Shown: positions 1 through 13,400 of the stretch, piece by piece
Layout: each line of letters starts with the position of its first letter
Position numbering within the stretch: the stretch's first letter is position 1
NCBI GenBank assembly: GCA_038380795.1
Contig: CM076265.1
Span: 3,584,001 to 3,648,000 of the forward strand
DNA length: 64,000 nt
Reading direction: 5' to 3'
DNA from: Pyrocephalus nanus
Lineage: Eukaryota; Chordata; Aves; Passeriformes; Tyrannidae
The notes under the pieces: generated by a model
The model's input: only the letters and a program-made list of their open reading frames with translations
Database searches by the model: none
What the model was told of the DNA's origin: nothing
Made by a program: the position numbers and the translations under genes

Positions 1-1799
1 CTGCAGGCCTGGATGAAATAATGCCTGTGTAATACCTGCCCAAGCATTTTTTAACCACTGTATATATAGGTCATGTCCCCCCCCAGGTACAGAATCTGTA
101 CCAATTTAACCATTTCAAAGAAGATGGTGTTGTATGAATTAGGAATATCAAATGCAGAAGAGTAACCTCAGCCCTTACCCTCTCCTTTAATGACACAATT
201 AAACTTCTAGTAGAAGCTAATTGCTTTGTAATTAGTGCTGTTTCCCTTCCTAGCACAGGAGACCTGTAATTTCCTAGTTTGTGCACGGTCCTTGCTCTGG
301 ATTTCCACGTGTTTCTGGTGGTGGGTGCCAGGGAACATCTTGTTGGGCATCTTCAAGATGGATTCTGAAGATCTTTGCTTGACCCAGAAGTGAACTGGAA
401 CCGGTGTGGTCATGAATTGTGGTCATCGTTTTTTGTGTCTGAGGCATGTGTGGAGTTGGATGCAGCAACTCATTCCCCCTTGCTGTTGTGCTCTGATTTT
501 ACCTTTGCTTCAGAAGTTTATAAAGATATTTTCAGACTTTTTTTTCCCCTTTCATAGCTGTTTTTTTCCTGAGGCTGTGCTTTAAGAGAGAACTTTTTTG
601 AGACAATAGTTTGTCAAGCAAGTGACTTATGGGCTTTGAGGTGAAAGCAAAAATGAAAGGCAGTACACGGTCTGGTGTGGTTTAGCAAATCAAAAAGTAC
701 AAGTATTCTGTGGTTTAAGTGCAGTCATCTAAGTGGATTCCTTTTGCAGTTTTAAGTTAGAGTTATGCAGCTTAATTTTTCTTCTGCACGAGACAGTGCC
801 CGTGTAGTTCTTAAAGATTCTTTGCATGTTTTCTTTGACTTTTTCGTTAGAGAATGGTTACAAACTAATCTCTGAAATTTCCCTGTGTATTTTACACCAA
901 TAACTTTCCAGTGGGGAGCTGTGAGGACAAGGAAAAGCACCTGTAATGAAAATGGACCGTGGCCAGCTTGTTGGAGGGGACATTTAGTGGGCTGCTCTTG
1001 CACTTCCGAAATGGTTAGTGCAAGAAACTCCTGCACTAAGAAATCCATTGGTTGCTGGGTGGGTGTAATCCAGCAGGATTTTTGGAAAAATTTGGGAGCT
1101 GACCTCTGAGCTTTCTCATCGGACTGGTTAAAAGTGCATGAAGTGTGCATTCGTCCCAGTACCACTGAACCACCTTCAAGTGCTTCAACCCAAATCTGAC
1201 AGGAGATCAAAGTCCTGAAGGTGCCAATACCAGCAGTATGAGCAGGTGCTGCAGAGTAGAGGGAAGATTGATCCCTGCAAGGTGAAGAGGAAGAAGCTGG
1301 CAGTTACCCTTGCTGTTTTTCAGTAGCCATCTGGCTGCTCGGTGTGTGTGTATGTGCATAGCTCTGGGCTAACTGAATTATATGCTCGTTGCCTTTGCAT
1401 GCTGTAAAAAACAACCCAGAGGTCTAGGGTGGTTCATTCTTGTCTGGGGAGAGTGGCAGTGCAAATCTGAAAAAGCAGCAACAACAAAGCGTAATTAAAT
1501 CCAGAGGTTGTTGATCTGCTTGTTTACGTTTGTGTGGCATGACAGCAGATTCTCTTCTTTGGGCGGGATGGGGCACGGAGACTTGGGGGAGTAATGTGTG
1601 AAAAAGCTTCCTGACTTCTAAAGTGGCAATGATTTCCTGATGTTGACTAAGCATCCGTGTTCTTAGTTCTCTCTCCAGCTCGTTGCTCAATTCTTGCTTC
1701 TCATGACCGGCACCGCCACTGCAAGAGGAACAGAAAACTCTGCAGACAGGGCAGGGAACTTTATTTAACAACACAAGACAAAACAGCTGGACCCCCTCG

Positions 1800-1905
1800 C
1801 TCCCCACCCCAATCCAAACAAAAAAAAAGCCTCCACCCAGCAAGCAACCCAACCAACCCAAAAGCCACAAACCCCCAAAAGCAAAAGACATCCCCACCCA
1901 AAATG
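1800..1905. repeat. A/C-rich, G-poor low-complexity tract
   Basis: About 100 bases consist almost entirely of A and C, with runs such as AAACAAAAAAAAAGCC and CAACCCAACCAACCC. Similar tracts occur at 15462-15505 and 61250-61290. The complementary G/T form is at 11341-11410 and 61390-61500. They may be decayed poly(A) tails or simple-sequence expansions. Confidence 0.6.
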
Positions 1906-3010
1906 TATGGAGGAATGGGAAGAGAGTGCACGCTCAGAATCATGTCAAGATATAGCTGTACTTACAGGACTGCCCCCTCTGAGCAGTGCTTTGCTGTGTT
2001 TAATTTTTCTTCTGGTGTGTGATTTGGTTGGTTTTTTTTTTACCATCCCTCCAAGAAACAAATATTTTATAGTGTCTTACCTGCTCTAACTGGTCTGCAG
2101 TATTTTGTGCCAAACTTCCGTAGGTCTGAGCCTGGGAGCAAATACGTGAAAAATCAAAATTAGCCCAGATTTTTCTAAAATACACTCATGGTGCTTGACA
2201 TCTGAAATACTGAGATGTGGGATTCTTCACATATTTCTGCTAAACACTGTCCTTTAACTGCAGCAGCTTGAGCAGATGCCTCTTTAGGTTTATCAGTCCT
2301 GCAAGGTGCCCTCAGGAGTTCAAGCTTCTGCCCTTCCCCTCTTGGGAGGGAAAATACTTTATGCCTTTAAAATTGACTTTTGGGTGGGAGTCGTATTTAC
2401 CTTATTGGTGAAGCATAATTAAGTTCTGTGCTTAGGGAATTCTTCCCTCTCTTGGAAGCACGTGGCTCTCCTGGGAGCAGTGCCCAAGTGCTGTTCTGTG
2501 TGATGGGAACCACACGAGGGTCGGCGTCTCCCACCTCGGAGCACGGAACGCTCGCGGAAAGGGGGAGTTTGAGCAGCTCCTTTTGCACCACAGGTTGGCT
2601 GGCTAATCCAGTGGAATTATTTGGAGTTATTTAAGTATGTGCAGTTAAGCAGCCCCAGCTTTGCTGCCTTAAGAACCTCTTACACAACTGGACCCTTCCC
2701 ACGCTCCCGTCCGGCTCAGGGCGACACCGCGGGCACGGTGGGATTTTTAGTGTGCAAAAGAGGTAGGAATGCAAAGGGAGTCGCTGAAAATGTGCCACCA
2801 CTAATATTTTCTTTTGCACAGTCAAAATGTATTTTTCCCCCTGCCTTTTTTCCTAAATCTCTTGTACAACAGTTATTCTATTTTTTTTTTTTTTCTCACA
2901 CTGAATGAACTGTTGCACGTTACTAAAGAATTGGTAGCTGAAAGGGATTAATGCCCATTTCCCTGGGTATTAATCTGGGATGTGGTTTAACACAGTCTTT
3001 TTTTTATTCT

Positions 3011-3222
3011 TTGTCAATCTTAGCTGTTAAACTGGATTTTAAAGAAAACATTTTAATTGTTGTTCCTTTCATTTATAATCAAACTAAATTTCCAATTTTT
3101 TTTTCTTTTTTATTCCTTGCCAAATTTCACTGCTAATTTAAACTGGATTTTAAAGCAGACATTTTAATGTTGTTCTTTTCATTTATAATCAAACTAAATT
3201 TTCGATTTCTTTTTCTTTTTTA
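3011..3222. repeat. Diverged tandem duplication, unit about 110 bp
   Basis: Two neighbouring copies share TTAAACTGGATTTTAAAG, then CATTTTAAT, TGTTGTTC, and TTTCATTTATAATCAAACTA followed by AATTT and a T-rich tail. The copies begin near 3011 and 3117; the shared core starts at 3027 and 3138. They differ by scattered substitutions and short indels, so the duplication is not recent. Confidence 0.88.
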
Positions 3223-5177
3223 GTATCCGTGGTCTTTTTTTTTTTTTTTTCCCCCCTTTATCGGGCTCATGTGTGACTTGCCTAAGAAAAATGTGCAAAC
3301 TTTGCTGTGCTTTGAAACCTGGTTTGTGTAATTTGCACAATTAGGGGTATCGTTTGCGATGCTCAGTGGTAACATTTTTGATATACAGCTTACAATAATA
3401 AAAATAACTATTAGACACATATTCTGCCGAGCAGCAGATGTATTTCAAGCAGACCTGGATGTCATTACAATATCCTCTGCTTTGTAAAGGGGGATTCTTC
3501 CTTTGCTTAATCTCATTATTTCTCCTCTATCAAACATAACCCATTCAATAGAGGGCTGGATGAGGCAAAGGGCTGCCAAATACACGTGTGAGCCTCTAAC
3601 AACCCTCAGCAGAGTATGAAACCAGCCCTGGATGATCAAAGATCCAGTCAGAATCCAGTCTGTGCTAGTGATGGATAGCAAAGGCACATTTATGTTGGTG
3701 ATTCCTGGTATGTTCTCCTGCCTTCTGTAGTTGGACATTTTGTGTCTAACAGCACATTAGAGGTAGTTTTTTGTGCCCTTTTTTTTTTTTTCTTCCTGTG
3801 ACATACACTTCTGGCCTGGCCAAATTCTGCAGTGAAGCCCCTTCCAGCCCAGTTATGTTTTCTGCAGTAGATGTTGTGTTTTTCTGTCTGGAGAGGTCCG
3901 GGGTGGGGAGTTGCTGTGTGGCACAGCAGACAATTTTATTGCATGAGTGACCAGCGCTTTGAAATTGGCTGCTGATGTTGCTGAGGCAGACAAGAGCCCA
4001 GGGAAATAGGGTAAGTTGTGTTGGAAAGATGGTCTCATGATATTTTCCGAGCAGCCCTGGATGAGTACAGTAGGGGAGCACTTTTTGCCAGTACAGAACG
4101 AGGGAACTGTACCTTGTTTTCCGAGTCCATCAGCCTGTCCTGCCCCTTACAAAAATGTTTTCTTTGGGTTGTGTTCCTTGTGTGCTTTAACCTCTTTTGG
4201 TGACTCCCCTTTGACCCTTCATAGGGATATTTTGGGGCCCTTCATTAGGAAGGCCTGTGCTCTGTCTCCCACTTGGCATTATCAACATCAGGAAACGGAG
4301 AGTGTGGTTGGGGGAGGAGGAAGGAAGTTAGACTTTAAAATTCCCCAATTTGGAACCAATTGGTTGTTGTTTTTTTTTTTTTTAATTGTTTTTGTTCCTG
4401 TTACTAAGCCTAACTTTAAAATAAATTCCCTTTATGTGAAGTACAGTAGGAGCAAACTATGACTCCAGTTTTAGGGTTTCTTTTCAGTTTCTTTCTGATT
4501 TTAATTAGATGCTACAAATAGGAATTAGATAAAAAAGGAGGGTTGTGCTAGTATTGACGTGGTTCTGGATGATTCCATGAAAACAGAGGGGTCAGGAATT
4601 CCTCTTCCTTGTTCTCCCTCTGTGTTACCATCCCATTACAGAAATGGGAGGGTGAGGGAGGGCTCTGCAAAGCTGAGCAGTGCAGGATGGGGGATGTTTT
4701 CCAGTGGCCTTTCCCTGAGTGCATGTTTGTGCAGGAAAGGTTGTTCTGAGGCAGGTTGCTTCTCTTCTCTCCTAGCTGACTTCTCCATGTGAAATCTCCT
4801 GAGTAAGAGGTGTGTTAAGTAGTGGGGTGAAGAAATTGGATGCACATCTCTCTTAAGGGCTGCTTTGGATCAGAAAAATGTAAAGGTTTTCATGGGAAAT
4901 ATTTGCTGAGAATGCAGAGCTGGATTTGCTTTCCCTAGAAAGCATCTGGGAGTTGAGTTCTAGGCGGTAGTCAATTTTCACAGCATCTAAACTGAAGCAT
5001 CTTTAAACTGAAAAACAAAATCACCAATGTTGAAAAATCGGATGTTATATTCTTGGTTGGCTGCAAAATGTGTTCAGCCTCCCAACCTGTGACTGATGTA
5101 CAGTCTAATTTCATTAGAACAGGTAATCCTGTGTCATGCATCTCTTGAATGTTCTTTGCAGCAGTTTTTTGTTTGGG

Positions 5178-5201
5178 TTTTTTTTTTTTTTTTTTTTTTT
5201 T
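5178..5201. repeat. Poly(T) run of 24
   Basis: An uninterrupted T-run within the HIPK3 intron. It could be the poly(A) tail of a minus-strand retroposed insertion, but no body of such an insertion is recognisable beside it. Confidence 0.9.
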
Positions 5202-6773
5202 AGAGCACTTTGGGAGCAAATTCATGATGAGCTTGTTGTAATAGTTGCACACAGGATAAAGAAAATAGCTTATAGGTTTGTTCTGGAAATGATGACTTGA
5301 CAGTAGCCTCTGGCAGTGGAATTTAGCTATCAATAGTGTGTTAATCCAGTTAAGTAGAGAGCCTTTCATAGGGAAATAAGGGTCATGTGTTGTAGCTAAA
5401 TAATTACCTTTAAAGTAATCACGAATACTTGTAAACATTGCCTCGATATTTTTGTGGTTTCTTTTTTTTGACACAGTTATGACACAGCAACAACTCCTTC
5501 CTGCAGCACTGGCACATGCAGTGGCTTTGGGGGGGATTTATTTCAGAACATTCTTATCTAAAGCTGCGTGGATAAGTTGTAAGCGTTGACTTCATCAGCT
5601 GGTTTTTGCTTGTTCCTGTTTACTGTTTAGAAGATACCAAAAGTGTGACAATTGTAATTCCACTCGCATTTATTCACCACTTTTAAATCATGGCAAGCTT
5701 GCATTGAGGCACACTGATGGTTTGGAGAAGTTTATGAAGCCAGTCCTCTTTTATCTTCAGTTAACTCCTGTTGTAACTTCAGTCTCTCAGTTCATAGATT
5801 TTTAACATACTCCTCTTTTTCCCCTTGTGCAACAGTGAAAGTTGTTTTTTCTCCCCCCCCACCTAATGAAACTATAATAATTCAAAGTTGAACTTCCACC
5901 CCCCCACCCCCCTAGGATTTTGGCAGATAAAATCTGATGATGCCTCTTAGGTTGGTTGGTTCATGGTCCTGATAGTTTACCGTGCTGCTTTGAGGTTGGA
6001 AAGATGATGGAATCAAGTCAGTGGCAACCAGCTCATGTGCCACTTTAAATATGAATTTAAACTGAAATCAGGGTCTATTTTTTGTCGTGTTTAAAAAAAA
6101 AATAAAAATGGTTTAGAAACAGGTCTGGCATCTTTGAGAGACTTTCACACCTGTAGTGTTATAAATCACTAAATAGACCTGTTTACATCAGGTTTAGCCA
6201 CTGCAGCTCCATAAATGTGCTCCACTGTTCCAGTTACAGCTTGGCAAAAGGAACACCGGTCAGTCTGTGGAATTGTAACCACCTTTGGGAGAAAACTTAC
6301 CAACTGTAATGCACTTTATTGCTGCGTGGGGCTCAGTGAGCCTTAAAGTGAACACTCTACTCTTACACTGACCATCCTTGGAGAATGTAAAGTGGGAGCA
6401 GAATTAACAATCTCTGTTTTGAAACAGGACCATCTTGCCTTTTGTTTCAAAAGACAGTTGCTTGAGGTCTCCAAGGTAAAGGCCTGTTTCCCTGGGACTT
6501 CACCAAGGCAGCTTTTTGTCTTTGGGTACTCACAGTACCATACCTTAATAAGTCAGTGACATACTTTTTGTAGACTGCAGTGATTTTTTATCTTCAGATT
6601 AAAAGTTATTTCAAAAATGCAGCTTTCGGGATTTTTTGGATGTCTGCTGGATTTTATGCCTTCCTTGGCCGGTTATTTTTAGTTATAATAATTTATGTTT
6701 AGAAAAACTCTGTAATCTTAAATCACAGTACAAGATGATTTGCCTAAGGGCATTTGCAGCGTCAGAGCCAGAA

Positions 6774-6793
6774 AATAATAATAATAATAATAA
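6774..6793. repeat. (AAT)n microsatellite
   Basis: About six AAT/TAA units inside the HIPK3 intron. Confidence 0.9.
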
Positions 6794-7779
6794 AAATTTG
6801 TCTAGTTCTGAGATGAGTAATGAAAGTACTCGTATTTATCATTATGCTCTAATGGACTCTTCCTCATAAGGTTATGTTACTGACTTCTAAGCCTCTTCTA
6901 TTTTGAATTTGATGTAGATCTGATACTGTTCTTGTTTCCAACTATTTATTCTCAAGAGGCTATTTCTGCATAAGGCTTCAAGGATTCCAGCATCTTGGCT
7001 ACTGTTTGATGATGGATAATTTTGCTGCTCACGTCCCAGCATCATCATTAATGTATATGTTGTTTAGAGAGGCTGATTGACTGCAGTTCTTCCTGGGTGA
7101 TTCTAAACAAATCTGTCTTGGCAGTGGGATTACTGCCAAGGATTTCTTTAGGTACCCTGCCCTGCTTGTGATGGTTTATGCTACCCTATTCATGGATAAT
7201 TTAATTTCTTATTCATATATTAGTCTTAGTCAATAGTCTTTACTGCTGTCAGTCCTAAAATCATGATTTCACAAAGGAAGACATGTAGAAAAACTTCCTC
7301 TGAGGAAATGCATGTCCCACAAAAATCCCACTGAGCTGATGAGAACGATCCTGTCTGACTTCACTTACAGTCTTTGGCCAATGCCAGTGACCCAAAAGAT
7401 CTACAGGAACTTCATTAAAATAGAAGAAAACTGCAAAGATCTCCCCCACTGATCAAAGTGTGTGCGTGTAGGGACTGTTCAGTTTGCAAACAGCAAACTC
7501 AGGACGCTGCTGAAACTGGGCCACAGTGGGCTGCTTTTGGAAGGTGTTTGTTTGTTGTTTTTTTTTTTTTCCTTTCAGTAAGAGATTTATTCTTTTTGTC
7601 CTCCCAGTGTTATCATATGCATAAGGTTACACGTTTATGTGTCTGGGTTGACTTCTTCAAAGTCAAAAGCATGATGTAAAACTTGCAGAAAACTTCATGA
7701 ACTTGACTCAAAAGGAAATATTAAGCCTGTCAGCAAAGACGTAGCAAGAGCAGTGGTGGGGGCCTTTACTCAAAAGCAA

Positions 7780-7852
7780 TGACGTAATGCAAGGCTGGCC
7801 TTTGAAAGTTTGTCCTGCCAGTTTGTGATGTGACAGCATAACCTAAAAATAG
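7780..7852. promoter_or_regulatory. Candidate intronic regulatory element: CRE-like plus MEF2 consensus
   Basis: TGACGTAA (CRE/ATF-like) lies at 7780-7787 and CTAAAAATAG, an exact MEF2 consensus, at 7843-7852, about 55 bases apart. Both sit in sequence that is less AT-biased than the surrounding intron. The motif matches are directly visible; enhancer function is inference. Confidence 0.35.
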
Positions 7853-10374
7853 CTCCTGGGACTAAGAAAAGGTATCACTTTGATTTGAGGATTTTTCTTC
7901 CCCCTTGGAAAATTCATATATGCTGGAAACAAAACAATCGAGTTCTTCACATCTCCAAGGAAATCACAGATACCTTTTTAGGGGAGATTTGTTAACTGGA
8001 CTTCAGTTTTCATCTTTCCAAGGAGCAGGAGTTCCCAGTGAATGCTCCTACTGTGCAGACTCCCACAGTGCCGTGGCCTTTAGGGCAGGGTTTGGCCAAA
8101 GCTTGTGTCACATGCACAGTAGTCCAACTCCACCATGATTTTTGGTTTTGCAGTTTTTGTTTATTCAAAATAAACTTTTAGTTGGCATGTTTTGGTTTTG
8201 TGTTTTGGTGCAAGTCATTCGAATGTTGAAACTGGAATATCCCCTTGGCACAGTCTGGTACTTAGATGGATTATGGGCTTTATGTGGTGGATATTTCAGT
8301 TCTCAGTTGGGGACATATTTGAGAGTGCTTCATAATCTTTATTGATGTTATACTGATGCATTTTTTAGTAGTTCAAGTGAAAAATGACGGTTCTTGAAGT
8401 AACTACTGCTGTTATTTTTTAAAGTTCAGGACATGTTTATTGCCCCTCGCGCTTTGCCGGCAGACCCTGGTGAAATTCTGTATAATTCTTTCTCTGCAGG
8501 TTGAGAGGTGAGGTCAGTGGTGGCAGCTTACCTTTCCTTTTTCTCTTGGAGACACAAGCTCTGCATCCCCAGCTCAGGGCACTGAGCAGCCAGTGTGCTA
8601 CAGCCCAGTTTGAGCAGTAAATGAGGGGAAAGTTCCTTGTCTATTTGATCCCTGCTGCTTCTGTTATTATTGTCAACAAGTGCCTTTTCCTGACATGAGT
8701 GTCTGTCTATATTGAGAACAGAATGAAATTTTTAGCCATAACTAATGAGCTGCTTGCAATTATTAGTGTCCTGGAGCGGACTCAAAGGGTTCACTCAGAT
8801 GAAAGGCTCCCATTATTATCCAGTTATTATCTAGATCCAGTTTTTGTCTTTTTCCTTTAAACCGCACTACCTGTTTTTAACTTTTGTTTGCTGACAGCAA
8901 AATTGTAACATTCAGCTTGATTAAAAAGAATTCCCAGTGTAATCTGGTTACCCTGATTTCTCCTCTTTAGTGTGGTGGTAGAGAGTATGGGCTTTTTTTT
9001 ACTATTAGATACCAGGCAAGAACTGCTTTAAAAATGAAATCAACATTTACGTAGTGAGAAGAAAAAATGGAAATGTTTTAATGTTTGGGTAGAGTGTGTT
9101 ACATTTTTGTCTGTAATTTTACTTTGAAAGCCTTTGCAAAGCAGGGCTTGCAGGAATGCTGGGGTTCTTTGCTGCAGTTGCATTCCTGTTGTAGCACGTT
9201 GTCAGGCTCTGATGTGACATCAATCTGAATGTAATAGATACATAGTTAAGCAGTTTATTTTGGGATCCAAAACTCTTCCAAGAATAGACAGGCTCTCCTT
9301 TCAACAGGAAAGGACAAATAAACTGAAGTGGGATACTAGGGAAGGAAAAATAGGAAAAAACCAGAGAGGAAAAAGCACTTGAGGAGACCAGTAAAAGGGC
9401 AAAATGAGCAGCCTGGTCCTGGTGGGATTCATGGCCAGGGTGAATCACTTAGAGGGACCATTGCATACAGATTCTTTCAGCAGGCTGTGGTGTGGTGGCA
9501 AGCAGGTGTTGGGACATGCTGGAAGGCTGAAGTCTTGCAGTCTGGCCTACCAAAATAGACTTGTGTGGCTTTCCTCAGAAGCAGTCCATAGCCTCAGCTC
9601 ATCGGGGAGGAAAAAAACCCCAGCCTTTTACATTTTCTGATGTAATTTGTCTTAGTTTTGTCAGAACCTTACCAGCTGATTTTTCCACAGTGCCCCAGGG
9701 CTCAGGCTCTGTTGTATTTCCCCGTGGTTATGTGAGTTGGGATCGCTAAGCTGTGGGTAAGGGATGTGACTTTTTCGGGTGGTGTCATATTTACACCCGG
9801 GGTCTAATCATAGAAACGTGGATGGGAAAAACTCGCTAAGTCAGCCAGTGGCTTCCCTTGCCACAGCATCAGAAATTACTACCAGCTGTGTTCACAGAAA
9901 AAAAATTAAGGTTATTAAATGTTGCTGTGTGCTGTATGTTGGGTTTATTTCTCTGCATTGTTCTGTGGAAGCAGCAGATCCTCCCAGAACACCGAGCCAC
10001 TCGTACATCTGCAGGGTGTGAATCCAGCACTGCACTCAGAACCCAGAAGCGTTTAAAAGTATTTTTATTACCCAAAAAGTCTCAGTTAGTGTAACTTTAG
10101 GAAAGCAGATGTAATTTCATTTATGTTAACTCATGTGCCCCAGTTGCTGATCTGTAGGGTTTCTGTGATAATTCTCTTGTAACGTGCTGACATAGGTATT
10201 TAATGTCCATAAAACACTTTATGTGGGGGAATGTCCAAAGAGAAATGGATTCTGGTGTTCCACTGGTTTCCTGAAGAGGATGTGAATCTCCTGTGTGAAG
10301 CTGTGGCATCAATACATGACGTTTTGCTAGACTCTACTTCTTAAATTGTATGGACTTTTGACTTTAGTGTTTCT

Positions 10375-10442
10375 ATTAATTATTGAATATTTATATAAAA
10401 TAATATATTAATATTTATAATCATACATTACTAATTAATATT
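10375..10442. repeat. AT-only low-complexity stretch
   Basis: Nearly pure A/T with repeated AATATT and ATTAAT words that could fold back on themselves. Nothing else is recognisable here. Confidence 0.7.
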
Positions 10443-13400
10443 TGACTTTCAAGTGCTCACACGTTGCTGTTAATAGGATACCAATTGTTTTAGAATATCA
10501 GTTTCTCTAGAAGTCTTTTGCTTGTCTTTTAAAATTAAACAGCTTTAACAAGGCTACTCTCTTACCTATCCTGATGCCATGCTGTAATGTTTGAGTCTTG
10601 ATTTGACCTTTTTTTTTTTAATCTAGTATCACTAAATAAATTATCTGTAATGAAAATACAGACATTTTTCTAAGATTACAGATTTTTTTTTTTTTTATTC
10701 CTTCTGACAGATTTTTAGTTTGAGGACAGGATTGTGTCATGGTCCATAACCTTCAGGCTACAGGTCAGGATAATGGACTGTGAAAATCTTATTCTAATAC
10801 TGTATAGAACATTGTTGGGAAGGTAAATAAGAAAAACGTAGCAGTTACTATGAAAACAGAATGATCTGAAGGTCTGAGGCAGAGGAACAACATGACATTG
10901 CTCTGCCTGTGCAGGAACACTTGTGTTGAATTTTGATGAGCTTTCTGTAATTAAAACAATGTAACTTTTAAGTCAAAATTTACCAGTCTGGGCTGCAGAA
11001 TTTCCTCAGAAATGTCACTTGGCATCATGCAGCTGGGCATGCATCAGCAGTTTAAAGAAACCCTTTTCAGAGAGCAGGAGGATGTGAGCAGATTTTCTTA
11101 CCTTCTCGGGTATCTGTATGGTGTGTTGGTTTCCCGTGCAGTGTGCACTGGGGAGCTGTTGTGCAGCAGCTGTGTGCTGGAAGATGATTTCAGATGGTTC
11201 CAGCAGTTCCCTGGTTCATCAAACCCTTGGGCTGAGCTGCTGACCTGCAGCAGGCGGGTGTGTCGTGGCCCCGTCTTGGAGGGCGACAGCTTGCTGCAGA
11301 ATAGAAGAAATATTCTTTGTGTCTTCAGGGTAGACTTTGATCTTGTTTGGTTTGGTTTGGTTTCTTGTTTGTTTTGTTTGTTTTTGCTTTTTTTGTTTGG
11401 TTTTTTTCCCCCCCTTAATAGTTAGCTAAAGTAATATTTTATGAGTCACGTGATTCTTGACATAGCAGCAATGTCCTTGCGTTCTCTGGGGTTTTACCTG
11501 AACTGTGCCAACATGAGGGGCCCTCGTGCTCATCACTCATTTTAGAATAACACCTCTTCCCATTGCCTTGTGTCTGGTGGTGTTTTTCTGGTGGGATCTG
11601 TCTGCTTGCTTCTTCAGGGCCACCGTGGCTTTGTACCTCAGTCCAGATGTAGGACTGTCGTCATCAAGGGCCAAAGCACAAAAAGCCTCTGCACAAAACT
11701 GACTTACAAGGTCTTGTCCTTCTCGACAAGGATGCTGCAGGAAAATACTGCCATGCTTGTTACCCTTTTGCAGTTTGGGCACTGCAAGTCCCTTCTGGAG
11801 TTAGAAGTTGTTACTCCCACAGAATCAACAGTAACAAAATAAAGAATTAAGGAATTGAGTTCTAACGTGCCTGATTTGCGAGGCCTTGGAACGTCCCACG
11901 CTGTGCTGTTCTCACTCTTCTCTTGTGCTCCTCCAGAGCTGGGAATTGTTGCTGGTGTCAGATCCTCTCCCCCAGGGGAGCCCAGTTTGTGGTTGCCACA
12001 GTTTGTGCTTGGTCTTCCACAGCTACTCGTGCTTGCCCTGCCTTCGATCACCGTTCCAAGCGAGATCATTTCAAGTCAGGTTCTCCTAAAAAATAATTTG
12101 GACCCTTCACCAGCTCGTCTTGGGGTTTTGTTTTGTACAAAATCTTCGTGCAAGTTTTTTAGGCGCTTTCATTTTCTGGGGATTGCTGATTTCCCTTCCC
12201 ACCCTTCCCCTTGTCCTGCCCTAAAAAAATAAATAAAAGGAGACAGGGAAAAAACTCCAAAGGTGTTTGTAGCATATAGGAGACATTTTAGGAACAGCAC
12301 ACTGTGTGACAGAGACCATCTCTGATTAAATTAGATGTGTGGGCCTGTTAGTTCAGCTCAGGAAGTTAATCGGACTGCAAACTACAGAAGAAAGGGTGTC
12401 TAGGTCCTCCTTAGATGGTCCTTGCTGGAGATAGGGGCAGAGGAAATGTCTGTGTGACCACCTCTGGCAACCTTTAGCTCTCTCAGGGACAGAGGAGTGC
12501 AGAGTGTTCTCACAGCTGAGTCACACAAGGACACAAAGGGTATTGTCAAAATGCAGTTTTGGGTAAGTAACCTCATTTGATGCTTTAAACGCTGCCACTT
12601 CGCTATCCAAAACGTAAGTGTATTAAACAGTAGACTTTATTTACCAACAAAGCATCTGAAGAGTTTCTCTGTACACAGTTTTCGTTATTCTCTTGCTGCC
12701 TCAGTGTCTATTTTGCTTAATTTTTGTATAATTCAAAAACTGCTTAACATATCAAGTACATAAATAAATCACTCTAAGTCTCTTTGAGGAGAATCAAAAT
12801 CATGAAAAGACAGAAGCATAAACATCTTCTGCTGTTAGTAAAAACTTTTCATTTCACTAGAGAGAATGAATAAGTGCAAAAAAGTCTCCTGAAATAACTT
12901 ATTCTCATCTGAAAAAATCAAAAAGGAGCAACTAAATAATGATTATCATTAGTATTTATGTTAAGTGGTAAGAGATGTATTAGCTAAGATTTATGCCTGC
13001 TCATTCAAAACAAAATTCTTTTCCAGTATCAGGAAACAGTGCTAGGATAGTTTGTTTGTAATTTTGTATTCGTTGATGAAATTACCTAAGATTTATTTAT
13101 TTGTCTCATTTAATTTCTCGTTGTGTTTTTTTCTTCTCCCCGTTCAGTTTTAAGCCCTTTGTTCTAATGATTTTTTTTTTTTTCCAGTGGTTGCTTCTTT
13201 TTTATAAGTAGTTATGTATTTGGGCCACTTTCTATATAAAGATTTTTAAATCTCCAGGGCAGATCAGGGTTCAAATGTGCTTGTTGTCACTGGGTTTTGT
13301 GATACACGGTGACATAGCCTTAAATTGCCCAGTGTGGTGGGATTGATTCTTTCCTGCCCCCTCAGAGACACAGATGCCCCTGCCCAGCTGAACTGTTATT

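Noticed and set aside
4971..5474. 167-codon minus-strand frame in the HIPK3 intron
   Set aside because: It runs through a 24-base T-run (read as poly-Lys) and has no recognisable features; length is near chance expectation.
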